DNA from: AC-32 sp963715575
GTDB taxonomy: Bacteria; Actinomycetota; Thermoleophilia; Gaiellales; Gaiellaceae
DNA: 64,000 nt
NCBI GenBank assembly: GCA_963715575.1
Contig: OY970250.1
Span: 1,984,001 to 2,048,000 of the forward strand
Direction of reading: 5' to 3'
Shown here: in pieces, positions 28,012 through 36,557 of the stretch
Position numbering within the stretch: position 1 is the stretch's first letter
Layout: every line of letters begins with the position of its first letter
The notes under the pieces: model-generated
Seen by the model: only the letters and a program-made list of their open reading frames with translations
Database searches by the model: none
What the model was told of the DNA's origin: nothing
Position numbers and translations under genes: made by a program

Positions 28012-29481
28012 GTGATAAAGCGTCAGCGGGTCGACCGGTCATTTCAGACGGCCGCCCGGGCGAAGCCCGTGCGTCCTGAAGCCGGCACCGCAAGCGGCGC
28101 CGGGGTTTGGTGGCTCGAGGAGGCGCTGGCCGCCGGGTTCGGCGGCGAGGCGCCGCCGCCGCTCGCGGGTGACACCGTGGCCGACGTCGCGATCGTCGGG
28201 GGCGGCTACACGGGTCTCTGGACGGCGCTTGCGCTGAAGCAGCGTGAGCCCGGACTCGACGTGGTCGTGCTCGAGGCCGAGGAGTGCGGCCGCGGGCCGA
28301 GCGGTCGCAACGGCGGCTTCTGCCACGGCTACTGGAGCCACCTGCCGCGTTTGCGCGAGCGCTTCGGCGACGATGGGGCGCTCGCGGTGGCGCGGGCGGG
28401 CGAGGCGATCATCCCCGGCGTTCGTGCCTTCGCACAGGTGGCCGGTGCCGACATCTGGCTGCGGCAGGGCGGGATGCTCCGCGTCTCGGCCGCGCCGGCG
28501 CAGGATCGCGCGGTCGGCGACGAGGTCGAGGCGGCTCGCGAGCTCGGCGTGCCCGACGAGGCGGTGCCGCTTGCGCGCGACGAGCTCGCCGGGCGCATCC
28601 GCTCACCGGTCTTCCGGGAGGGCGTCTTCCTGCGCGACGGCGCGACCGTCCAGCCGGCGCGCCTGGCGCTGGCGCTGCGGCGGGCCGCGCTCAGCTCCGT
28701 GCGCCTGCTCGAGCACACGCGAGTCACGAACGTCAGCGACGGCGAGCTCGAGACCGCGCAGGGCCGAGTGCGTGCGAAGGAGATCGTGGTCGCCGTCAAC
28801 GCGGCCGCGGCCAGCTGGAAGCCGCTGCGCTGGCGGCTGACGGCGTTCGGCTCCTACGTCGTGCTCACCGAGCCGGTCCCGGAGCTGCTCGAGGAGGTCT
28901 GCTGGACCGGAGGCGAGGCCGTGCTCGACGGGCGCATGTTCCTGCACTACTTCCGCACGACGAACGACGGGCGCGTGCTGATGGGCAGCGGCTCGGGGCC
29001 GATCGGCTTCGGCGGCAAGCTCGACGAGCGCTTCACGCAGGACGAGCCGACGGTCGCGCGCGCCGAGCGCGGGCTGCGGCGCCTGCTGCCCGGGCTCGCC
29101 GAGGCGAAGGTGACGCACGCCTGGGGCGGCCCGATCGACGTCTCCTCCGATCACCTGCCCTTCTTCGGCACCGTGTCCGGGACGAGGATCCACTACGGCG
29201 CGGGCTACTCGGGCCACGGCGTCGGGCCGAGCTGGCTCGGCGGGCAGATCCTGGCGCGGCTCGCGCTCGGGGTCGACGACGAGCTCACCCGCCTGCCGCT
29301 CGTCACGCGTCGGGTCCCGAAGCTGCCGCCGGAGCCGTTCCGCCGCCTCGGCGGCGGGCTCGTGCGCGCGTCGATCATGGCCTGCGAGGAGGCCGAGGAG
29401 CAAGGCCGCCGCGGCTCTCTTCCAGCACGGGCCGGCGCCGCGCTGCCGCGCCTGCTCGGCATGTCGGTCGGCACGCGATAA
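28012..29481 (+). CDS. FAD-dependent amine oxidoreductase (DAO family, PuuB-like)
   Basis: This 489-residue protein has the dinucleotide-binding motif VADVAIVGGGYTGLWTALAL at about residue 57 and the second FAD segment LEAEECGRGPSGRNGGFCHGYW, typical of gamma-glutamylputrescine oxidase and related DAO-family enzymes. The C-terminal HYGAGYSGHGVGPSWLGGQILA is also typical. It follows the aminotransferase by 13 bases and offers an alternative oxidative route for amines. The first 30 residues are basic and unusual, so the true start (GTG 28012) could lie a little further in. Confidence 0.85.
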   Translation: MIKRQRVDRSFQTAARAKPVRPEAGTASGAGVWWLEEALAAGFGGEAPPPLAGDTVADVAIVGGGYTGLWTALALKQREPGLDVVVLEAEECGRGPSGRNGGFCHGYWSHLPRLRERFGDDGALAVARAGEAIIPGVRAFAQVAGADIWLRQGGMLRVSAAPAQDRAVGDEVEAARELGVPDEAVPLARDELAGRIRSPVFREGVFLRDGATVQPARLALALRRAALSSVRLLEHTRVTNVSDGELETAQGRVRAKEIVVAVNAAAASWKPLRWRLTAFGSYVVLTEPVPELLEEVCWTGGEAVLDGRMFLHYFRTTNDGRVLMGSGSGPIGFGGKLDERFTQDEPTVARAERGLRRLLPGLAEAKVTHAWGGPIDVSSDHLPFFGTVSGTRIHYGAGYSGHGVGPSWLGGQILARLALGVDDELTRLPLVTRRVPKLPPEPFRRLGGGLVRASIMACEEAEEQGRRGSLPARAGAALPRLLGMSVGTR

Positions 29482-29490
29482 TCGGGAGCG

Positions 29491-30600
29491 GTGGAGGTCC
29501 TCCTCGGCACGCAGGCGCTCGAGCCGCGCTCCTATCTGGTCACGGTCACCGAGCACCTGGAGCGGCTCGGGCACGAGGTGCGCGTGTTCTCGGCCGAGCC
29601 GCTGCCTTCGCCGGACGAGCTGCGCGTCGTCGGCGTCGAGCGCGACCTGCCGCTCGCGCCGGACGTGATCTACAGCCAGGACGCCGAGGCCGCGCTGCTG
29701 CTCGCCCATCTCTACCCGCTGACGCCGCAGCTCTTCGCCGCGCACGGCGACCGCGAGGCCGTCTGGCTGCCGCCGCAGCTCGCGGGCGTGGTTGCCCGAG
29801 TGGTCGTGTTCGACGATCGCACCGGCGAGCGCGTCCGGGCCGCCGCACTGCCGCAGCAGCTCGTCCGTCTGCGCCGCCCGGTCGACCTCGACCGGATCGT
29901 CTCGCGGGGCGGGTTGCCCGAGCGGCCCGGCAAGGCGCGCCTCCACCTCGACGGCGTCTCCGACTACCGGCGCGGGATCGTCCAGCGCGTGCTCGCCGAC
30001 GCCCGGATCGAGGTCGACGACGACGCAGACCTCGTATTCGCCCGCGGCTCGGCGGTGGTCGAGGCGCTCGCGCAAGGAAGGGCGGCCTACGTCTACGGCG
30101 ACGAGGGCGGCGACGGCTGGGTCACGCCCGAGCGCTACGAGCTGCTCGAGGCCGACGGCTTCTCCGGGCACGCGGAGCCGACCGCGACGACCTTCGAGCG
30201 CCTGCGCGCCGAGCTCGACGACTACGACCCGGCGCTCGGTCCGGCCGGCCGCGAGCTGGCGCAGGCTCACGACGCCCGAGCCCATGCGCAGGAGCTCGTG
30301 GCTGCCTTCGACGAGGTCGAGCCGCGACGCGACCCTGTGGACGCGCCGCTGCGGGAGCTCGCCCGCGTCGTGCGCGTCGAGGCCGCGACCGCCCGGCGCG
30401 CGCACGCGCACGCGCAGGAGGCCGAGGCCGCGCGCACCAGGGCGACAGAGCTCGAGCGCGAGCTGGCCGAGATCCGCGAGCGCAACGAGCAGCTCACGCG
30501 CGAAGTCGAGGAGTTACGTCTCCAGGCCAAAGAGGCCGCGGCGCTCGAAGAGCAGCGGCTCGAGCGTCAGAAGAGCCGGCGCTTCGGCCCGCGACGCTAG
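29491..30600 (+). CDS. Glycosyltransferase-like protein with a C-terminal coiled coil
   Basis: This 369-residue protein starts EVLLGTQALEPRSYLVTVTEHLERLGHEVRVF, the Rossmann-like opening of family-4 glycosyltransferases, and has ADLVFARGSAVVEALAQGRAAYVYGDEGGDGWV in the position of the donor-binding half. The last 100 residues form a long charged coiled coil (ELERELAEIRERNEQLTREV). Catalytic residues are not obvious, so it may be a non-enzymatic relative. The start is GTG 29491. Confidence 0.6.
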   Translation: MEVLLGTQALEPRSYLVTVTEHLERLGHEVRVFSAEPLPSPDELRVVGVERDLPLAPDVIYSQDAEAALLLAHLYPLTPQLFAAHGDREAVWLPPQLAGVVARVVVFDDRTGERVRAAALPQQLVRLRRPVDLDRIVSRGGLPERPGKARLHLDGVSDYRRGIVQRVLADARIEVDDDADLVFARGSAVVEALAQGRAAYVYGDEGGDGWVTPERYELLEADGFSGHAEPTATTFERLRAELDDYDPALGPAGRELAQAHDARAHAQELVAAFDEVEPRRDPVDAPLRELARVVRVEAATARRAHAHAQEAEAARTRATELERELAEIRERNEQLTREVEELRLQAKEAAALEEQRLERQKSRRFGPRR

Positions 30601-30712
30601 AACGAAAGTCCCCTCATCCGAGGGATGACCGATTTGCGGCTCGCCCCGATGGTGGTTGCGAGACATAGGGACGAACTCCAGCTCTGCGGCCGAGCTCGTC
30701 TCATTCGACTTC

Positions 30713-33631
30713 ATGGCCGCCGACCGCAAACTTCTCGCCGCAGCATTTGCCGCCATCGCCTTCTTGACGGCAGGGCCGGCGCGTGGCGCGGTCGCCCGTC
30801 CCAAGCAGACCGCGCCCGCCGCCGGCGCGGTCGTCCAGTTCCTGCCCTCCTTTGCCTGGACGCCGGTCGCCGGCGCCGACAAGTACCAGTTCCAGATCAG
30901 CGCCGACGCCGGCATGAACTCGCCGGTGCTCGGCGACGGCAAGGACAACTTCTTCACGCGCAACACCCGTGCGACGCTGATGAAGACGGTCCCGAACGGC
31001 ACGTACTACTGGCGCGTCCGGGCGACGAACGCCGCCGGCGCGATCTCCAAATGGACCGCTCCGCGCTCGTTCAGGAAGCTCTGGAACCTGCAGCCGGCGC
31101 TGCAGAGCCCGAGCTCGGGCGACTCGCTCAGCTACCCGGCCAAGCCCGTCGTGCTCGGCTGGTCGGGGATCGCCGGCGCCGCCCAGTACCTCGTCTCGGT
31201 GGCTAGCGACCCGGCCCTCGGCTCGCTCGTCTTCCGCTACTCGAATCAGGACGACCCGAAGGGGCCGCCGAACATCGCCTCCACCTCGGCCGCGATCACC
31301 GCCGCGCTCGCGCCCGGCTCCTACTACTGGAGCGTCACGCCGGTGGATGCCGAGGGCAACCGCGGCGTCTCGACGCCTGTCGCCTCGTTCTCCTGGCTCT
31401 GGCCGTCGGTCACCTCCGTCCAGGTCGAGGACCTGAATGCGACGCCCGAGGTCTTCGACCCGCGCTTCTCGTGGAACCCGGTTCCGGGCGCGGCGAGCTA
31501 CGAGATCGAGGTCAACTCGTCGTCCGATTTCGCGCCCGGCTCGAAGGTGTGCTGCAACGGGACGAGCATCGCGACCTCGCTCTCGCCGACGAACGTCGTG
31601 CTCGACAACAACTACTACTGGCGCGTCCGTGCGCTCGACCCCGACGGGAACGCCGGCGTCTGGAACTACGGCACGCCGTTCACGAAGACCTTCGACAAGG
31701 TCGCGCCTGCAGGCCCGGTCACCGGGACGAGCATCAAGAACCTGCACGTGCGCGACAACGTGACCGACGTCACCCTCACCGCGGACGAGGATCACGACCT
31801 CTCCGACGGCTTCGACACCCACGCGCCGGTTGTCGTCTGGGATCGCGTCCCCGGCGCCTCGAGCTACGAGTTGCAGGTCGCCCCGTGGAGCGGCGGCGCC
31901 TGCCTGTGGGCCGCGACCCCGCAGTACGTGAAGAAGACGTCGGTTCCGGCCTGGACGCCGTTCGGCAAGGCGAAGGGCAACCCGGTCATCTGGGGCGGCA
32001 CGCTCGCCCAAGACACCCTGCCGCTCGTCACGCCGGGCCAGTCGTGCTTCCGAGTCCGCGCGCGCAGCGACCGCGCAACCGGCGCGACCGAGGTCTACGG
32101 CGACTACACCTACCTGAAGGACGGCAGCACCGTGACGGCCGCTCCGTCGACCGGTCCCGCGTTCAACTGGGTCGACTACATCACCGGCACCTCGGCCGCC
32201 TGTAACTCGGGCTACCTCTGCGCGGCCGACTACCTCGCGCCGCAGACCGGCTCGGTCAACCGCGACACGCCGTTCTTCACGTGGACGCCGGTCTCGGGAG
32301 CTGTCGCCTACTTCGTCGTCGTCGCCAAGGATCAGAACTTCAGCGCCGTCGTGGACGAGGGCTTCACCTGGTCGCCGGCCTACGCGCCGCGCAACAGCCT
32401 CAAGCCGACGACGTACACCGACGAGACGACCTCGTACTACTGGGCGGTACTGCCCGCGACCGACGCCGACGGCCTGACCGGCCTCCCGCTCGACGCGATC
32501 AACTCGAGCCCGCAGAACTTCCAGAAGCAGTCGTTGCCCCCGACCCTGCTCTCGCCCTCGGCCGCCGCGTCGTTCTACGACCAGCCGACCTTCCGCTGGA
32601 CGGCCGCGGACGGCGCGCGCCGCTACCGGATCCAGGTCTCGGCCGACCCGACCTTCGGCAGCCCGATCGACGACGTCCTGACGGACGCGACCTCGTACTC
32701 GAGCAACTCGACCTACCCGGCGAACACCGTCCTCTACTGGCGCGTCCGCGCAGACGACGAGAACCTGAACGGCCTCGCGTGGTCGGCGACAGGCACCTTC
32801 GAGAAGCAGCTCGCAGCGCCGGCTCCGTCGGGATCGAACGCGACCCAGGGCGAGATGCTGCCGGTCTGGTCGTGGGGCCAGGTGCAGGGCGCCTCCTCCT
32901 ACGACCTCGCGATCGATCAGCCCAACGGGCAGCACCGCGACTACTCGGACATCCGCACGCCGGCGGCGTCGTTCATCAAGATGACCGGAACCGGCGTCTG
33001 GCACTGGCGCGTCCGGGCCGAGTTCCCCAGCAGCAGCAACGGCACGACGCCGGGCCCGTACTCGGCGCTGCAGTCGTACACCCGCACGATCGGCGAGCCC
33101 GGGAACGCGAAGACCGACAGCGCGAAGGATCACGTCCTCCTCAGCTGGGAGCCGCGGATGGGCGTGAAGGAGTACAAGGTGCAGATCGCCTCGAGCCCGG
33201 ACTTCACCCGCACGGTCGAGACGGTCTCGACCGACAACACGAGCTACGCGCCGACGATGACGCAGTTCGGCTACAACGCCGGCGGCACGCTCTACTGGCG
33301 GGTCGCCGGGGTGGACGAGGACCGCAATCAGGGCGACTGGACACAGATCAAGCAAATCCGCATGCAGCCCCGGCTGCGCGTGATGGTCAGCGGCCTCGCA
33401 AGGCACAAGCGGATGAGCTCGGTGCGCGTGACGGTGGTCGACGGCAAGAACAAGAAGCTGAAGGGCGTCCGGGTCCGGCTGACCGGCGCCGGCATCCGTG
33501 CGGTCGCGAAGAAGACGAACGCCAAGGGCCAGGTCTCCTTCAAGGTCAAGCCGCGCAAGAAGGGCAAGCTGGCGGTCAGCGCGACGAAGCCCGGGTTCCA
33601 GCCCGCCTACGGCTCGGTGAAGGTGCGATGA
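30713..33631 (+). CDS. Large secreted protein of eight FnIII-like repeats
   Basis: This 972-residue protein has a signal peptide (KLLAAAFAAIAFLTAGPARGA) and about eight repeats of 90-130 residues. Each follows the plan P-x-F-x-W-x-PV-x-GA-x-x-Y-x-[VIL]-x-[VI], a variable stretch and YYWRVRA-x-D-x-x-G. The C-terminal domain (VRVTVVDGKNKKLKGVRVRL to the end) resembles a carboxypeptidase-regulatory or Big-type Ig fold. No enzyme domain is present, so an adhesin or surface scaffold is likely. ATG 30713 gives a clean signal peptide; the longer TTG 30656 start does not. Confidence 0.85.
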   Translation: MAADRKLLAAAFAAIAFLTAGPARGAVARPKQTAPAAGAVVQFLPSFAWTPVAGADKYQFQISADAGMNSPVLGDGKDNFFTRNTRATLMKTVPNGTYYWRVRATNAAGAISKWTAPRSFRKLWNLQPALQSPSSGDSLSYPAKPVVLGWSGIAGAAQYLVSVASDPALGSLVFRYSNQDDPKGPPNIASTSAAITAALAPGSYYWSVTPVDAEGNRGVSTPVASFSWLWPSVTSVQVEDLNATPEVFDPRFSWNPVPGAASYEIEVNSSSDFAPGSKVCCNGTSIATSLSPTNVVLDNNYYWRVRALDPDGNAGVWNYGTPFTKTFDKVAPAGPVTGTSIKNLHVRDNVTDVTLTADEDHDLSDGFDTHAPVVVWDRVPGASSYELQVAPWSGGACLWAATPQYVKKTSVPAWTPFGKAKGNPVIWGGTLAQDTLPLVTPGQSCFRVRARSDRATGATEVYGDYTYLKDGSTVTAAPSTGPAFNWVDYITGTSAACNSGYLCAADYLAPQTGSVNRDTPFFTWTPVSGAVAYFVVVAKDQNFSAVVDEGFTWSPAYAPRNSLKPTTYTDETTSYYWAVLPATDADGLTGLPLDAINSSPQNFQKQSLPPTLLSPSAAASFYDQPTFRWTAADGARRYRIQVSADPTFGSPIDDVLTDATSYSSNSTYPANTVLYWRVRADDENLNGLAWSATGTFEKQLAAPAPSGSNATQGEMLPVWSWGQVQGASSYDLAIDQPNGQHRDYSDIRTPAASFIKMTGTGVWHWRVRAEFPSSSNGTTPGPYSALQSYTRTIGEPGNAKTDSAKDHVLLSWEPRMGVKEYKVQIASSPDFTRTVETVSTDNTSYAPTMTQFGYNAGGTLYWRVAGVDEDRNQGDWTQIKQIRMQPRLRVMVSGLARHKRMSSVRVTVVDGKNKKLKGVRVRLTGAGIRAVAKKTNAKGQVSFKVKPRKKGKLAVSATKPGFQPAYGSVKVR

Positions 33632-33729
33632 AGCCGGTGCAGCGCCCGAAGCCGAAGGTGCTGCGCATCTGGCGCGTCTTCGAGTACCGCCGCCCGGTCC
33701 CGGTGCGACGGCCGCGCTTCACGATCTAG
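33628..33729 (+). CDS. 33-residue basic peptide coupled to the repeat protein
   Basis: ATG 33628 overlaps the stop of the large secreted protein (ATGA) and opens a 33-residue frame that starts MKPVQRPKPKVLRIWRVFEYR and ends RRPRFTI, very rich in Arg, Lys and Pro. The coupling and the steady codon use suggest it is translated. No function can be assigned. Confidence 0.4.
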   Translation: MKPVQRPKPKVLRIWRVFEYRRPVPVRRPRFTI

Positions 33730-33733
33730 CCCG

Positions 33734-34135
33734 CTAGTCCCAGCGCCAGTTCGGATCCGGCGTGTCGCCGTCGCCGGGGCCCGTGTTCGGCGCGCCGACG
33801 GCGATGATCTCAGCGCCCTCCGGGCCGCCCTTGATCCCGCGCATCGTTTGCGGCGGCACGCGCACGGCGTGGAAGGGCCGCAGCTCGAGCAGCTCGTCGC
33901 CGACCTTCATCTCCGCCGAGCCCGTGACGAGCACGTAGATCTCCTCCTGCTGCTTGTGCCGGTGCCCGTGGGCCTTCGCGCCGGGCGCCAGGCGCAGGTA
34001 GCTGACGCCGCAGTGGTCGCAGTTCAGGGCCACTCGCCCGAAGCGGAGGTTGAACCGCTCCGGGTCGAGCCCGAGGTTGGGCGCCTGGTCCTCGACCTCG
34101 GTCAGGTTGACGTGGCTGTACTCAAAGGCAAGCAC
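33734..34135 (-). CDS. Small cupin-domain protein
   Basis: This 133-residue protein has the cupin motif 1 GAKAHGHRHKQQEEIYVLVTG (two His, one Glu, as in metal-binding cupins) and motif 2 PFHAVRVPPQTMRGI. NCDHCG near residue 38 adds two Cys. The start appears to be GTG 34135. It is convergent with the repeat-protein operon and divergent from the permease gene at 34176, leaving only 40 bases for both promoters. Confidence 0.8.
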   Translation of the reverse strand: MLAFEYSHVNLTEVEDQAPNLGLDPERFNLRFGRVALNCDHCGVSYLRLAPGAKAHGHRHKQQEEIYVLVTGSAEMKVGDELLELRPFHAVRVPPQTMRGIKGGPEGAEIIAVGAPNTGPGDGDTPDPNWRWD

Positions 34136-34175
34136 TGACGCGTAGAACGTCGTGTTCTGGCTACAAAGGAGTGCG

Positions 34176-35135
34176 ATGCTCGTCTACGCGTTCAAGCGCC
34201 TGCTCTGGACGATTCCGGTGCTCCTCGTCTGCGTGACGCTGCTCTTCGGCTTGATGCACGCGGTCGGCGGCAGCCCGCTGGGCCACGGCCCGCCGCTCGG
34301 GCTCTCGAACGAGGCCTGGGTCAAGTACGGCGACACGAAGCCGGAGGCGATCACGTGGAACATGAAGCGGCGCCTCGGGATCGACGCGCCCTGGTACGAG
34401 CAGTACTGGCGCTACCTCGGCTCGCTTGCGAGACTCGACTTCGGCGCGACCGCGAGCTTCTCGAGCCGCTCGGTCAACTCGATCCTGCGCGAGCAGGGGC
34501 CGATCACCCTCGAGCTGGTCGCGCTCTCGGTGTTCTGGGTGGTGGTGCTCGGAGTCGGCCTCGGCGTCTCGTCCGCAGTTCTGCGAGGGACCTTGTTCGA
34601 CCGTCTGACGACTGCTGTGACGGGGCTGATGACCGCGATCCCGGTCTTCACGCTGGCGACGGTGCTGATCTGGCTGTTCGCGGTGAAGCTGGCGCTGCTG
34701 CCGACCTCCGGCTGGGACGGCTGGCGGACGCGCGTGCTGCCGCCGCTGGTGCTGGCGCTCCTTCCTGTGGCGCACGTCGCGCGCGTCCTGCGCTACGAGA
34801 TGATCGAGGTCGGCACCCGCGAGTTCGTCCTCGCCGCGCGGGCGAAGGGGCTGCGCCGCGGACGGGTGCTCGCCGTGCACGTCCTGCGGCCGGCCTCGGT
34901 GCCGGTGCTCTCGATGGCCGGCCCGCTGCTCGGCCAGCTCGTGCTGGGCCTCTTCCTGGTCGAGTGGATCTTCGCGATCCCCGGCATCGGCCGGTACTTC
35001 ATCGCCGCGGCCCAGGCGCGCGACTACCCGCTGACGCTTGGTCTGACCGTGGTGCTGACGACGGCCGTGCTGCTCGTGAACCTGGCGTCGGACCTCGCCC
35101 TGGCCGCGATCGACCCCCGCACGCGCGAGGCATGA
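34176..35135 (+). CDS. Lone DppB/OppB-type ABC transporter permease
   Basis: This 319-residue permease begins YAFKRLLWTIPVLLVCVTLLFGLMH, typical of DppB, and carries the coupling loop FVLAARAKGLRRGRVLAVHVLRPASVPVLSM with the family EAA-type motif, then FAIPGIGRYFIAAAQARDYPL. AAAGGAG supports ATG 34176. The partner permease, ATPases and binding protein that a peptide importer needs are not next to it, so it either works with a transporter encoded elsewhere or is a relic. Confidence 0.85.
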   Translation: MLVYAFKRLLWTIPVLLVCVTLLFGLMHAVGGSPLGHGPPLGLSNEAWVKYGDTKPEAITWNMKRRLGIDAPWYEQYWRYLGSLARLDFGATASFSSRSVNSILREQGPITLELVALSVFWVVVLGVGLGVSSAVLRGTLFDRLTTAVTGLMTAIPVFTLATVLIWLFAVKLALLPTSGWDGWRTRVLPPLVLALLPVAHVARVLRYEMIEVGTREFVLAARAKGLRRGRVLAVHVLRPASVPVLSMAGPLLGQLVLGLFLVEWIFAIPGIGRYFIAAAQARDYPLTLGLTVVLTTAVLLVNLASDLALAAIDPRTREA

Positions 35136-35175
35136 TCGCGCTCGTCACAGCTCCTCGTGAGGGGTGCTGGAGAAC

Positions 35176-36027
35176 CTAACGTTCTCTACCCGGGCGGGCC
35201 AGGAGGATCGCGCCGGCCGTAACGGCCGCGAAGGCGAGGATGCGCAGTGCTCCCAGCGCGCCGGACGGCACCGGCTCGCCGAGGACGACGCTGCCCGCCG
35301 CGATCGGGAGCGCGGTCGTGAGGAGCGTCGCGATCCCGGCAACGGTGAGCGCGCCGCGCTTCTGGTAGCCGAGCTGCAGGAACAGCGTCCCGAGCGAGTA
35401 GCCGATCACGACCCCGACGGCGAAGGCGGTGCGGATGCCTCCCTGCGTGGCGACCTTGACTGAGATGTCGCCGATCGAGAAGAACAGCCCGCCGGCGATG
35501 CCGTAGGTCACTCCGCGCCACCCGAAGCGGCGTCCTAGCGCCAATGCGACGACCGCGGCGGCCGCGGTCGCGCCGAGCCAGAGCAGGATCTCGCCGGTCT
35601 CGCCGCCCGTGCCTTCGCTGCTGCCGCCGGCCAGCGAGACGGCGAGCGCGAGCAGCCCGAGCATCGAGATCCACACGCCGGCGAGCTCGGTCCGTCCAAG
35701 CCGGCGATGGCTCATCCGGGCGGAGACGAAGGCGAGGATCCCGATCCCGCCCGCGGCCACGCTCTGGACGAGGCTGAGCGGTGCCAGCGCCAGCGCGGCG
35801 ACGTAGAGGGCAAAGCCGGCACTCTCGAGCGCGAAGCCGAGCAGCCAGCTCCGATCGGTGAGCAGCGCCTGCACCGAATGCAGCGGCCGCCGAAGCGAAA
35901 GCGCGGGCAGTGCGGCCGCCGCGTCGTGCTCGCGGAGGTAGGCGATGTTCGTCAGCGTCGTGGACGCGAGTGCGAGGAGCAGCGCGACTCCGGTCTGGGT
36001 GCTCACAGAAGTCGCATCGCAGGCCAT
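35176..36027 (-). CDS. DMT-superfamily (EamA/NIPA-like) membrane transporter
   Basis: This 283-residue protein has nine or ten hydrophobic segments arranged as an internal duplication, as in EamA-type transporters (LSLVQSVAAGGIGILAFVSARM, LLTTALPIAAGSVVLGEPVP). SVVLGEPVP near the end is a typical DMT motif. The substrate is unknown. GTG 36006 is an alternative start with a cleaner first helix. A short inverted repeat (35170-35186) spans its stop codon and could terminate both convergent genes. Confidence 0.8.
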   Translation of the reverse strand: MACDATSVSTQTGVALLLALASTTLTNIAYLREHDAAAALPALSLRRPLHSVQALLTDRSWLLGFALESAGFALYVAALALAPLSLVQSVAAGGIGILAFVSARMSHRRLGRTELAGVWISMLGLLALAVSLAGGSSEGTGGETGEILLWLGATAAAAVVALALGRRFGWRGVTYGIAGGLFFSIGDISVKVATQGGIRTAFAVGVVIGYSLGTLFLQLGYQKRGALTVAGIATLLTTALPIAAGSVVLGEPVPSGALGALRILAFAAVTAGAILLARPGRER

Positions 36028-36169
36028 CCTAGAGCCGGGTAGCCAAGCCGTCGTCCAATCTCGCCGTGAGTTGGCGCTCAGTAGTTTCGAGCGGCTGGCT
36101 CAGCGCGCTCCCCGATGCCGATCGCCGCGGTGACGCCGAGACTGCGCAGATCAGCGAAGGAGGCTGACG

Positions 36170-36331
36170 ATGGAAGTGTTCATGACGATCATCGTGATGG
36201 TCTTCGTGGTCGCGGTCGGCGCGGTAGGCGTCTATGCGCTGTTCGAGCTGACCCCGTTCGCGCACCATGCCGACCAGTTCCGCGATCCGGTCACCGGCCG
36301 CCGCCGCGGCGAAAGCCCGCATCTCGAGTGA
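36170..36331 (+). CDS. 53-residue single-helix membrane protein
   Basis: An excellent ribosome binding site (GAAGGAGG, 6 bases before ATG 36170) precedes a frame coding for MEVFMTIIVMVFVVAVGAVG and VYALFELTPFAHHADQFRDP, then a basic tail. One membrane helix is certain and the HH motif after it is notable. Function unknown. Confidence 0.6.
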   Translation: MEVFMTIIVMVFVVAVGAVGVYALFELTPFAHHADQFRDPVTGRRRGESPHLE

Positions 36332-36385
36332 AGCGCAGGTGGCGTCTGGCCCCCGGCCAGCCGCCCGATGCGAGACGATAGGCCC

Positions 36386-36538
36386 ATGACCCTGATCTGG
36401 TTTGTCGTCTGGCTGATCTCGAACGTGATCGGAGATCACGAGCCGCTGCTGTTCAACCCGGTCAACTGGTGGACGGGAACGCTGCTCGGCGCGATCGCCA
36501 TCGACCTCGGCCGCCAGCACGCCTCGAAGCGCTTCTAG
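36386..36538 (+). CDS. 50-residue membrane protein
   Basis: ATG 36386 opens a frame for MTLIWFVVWLISNVIGDHEP and LLFNPVNWWTGTLLGAIAID followed by LGRQHASKRF. There are two short hydrophobic stretches around a polar NVIGDHEP turn. It lies 54 bases after the previous small gene on the same strand. No family recognised. Confidence 0.5.
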   Translation: MTLIWFVVWLISNVIGDHEPLLFNPVNWWTGTLLGAIAIDLGRQHASKRF

Positions 36539-36557
36539 CGGTACCCGAGTCGTTCCG

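Noticed and set aside
32281..33729. 482-residue plus-strand frame ending at 33729
   Set aside because: It reads the FnIII-repeat gene out of frame for almost its whole length; only its last 33 codons, from ATG 33628, are kept as a possible small gene.
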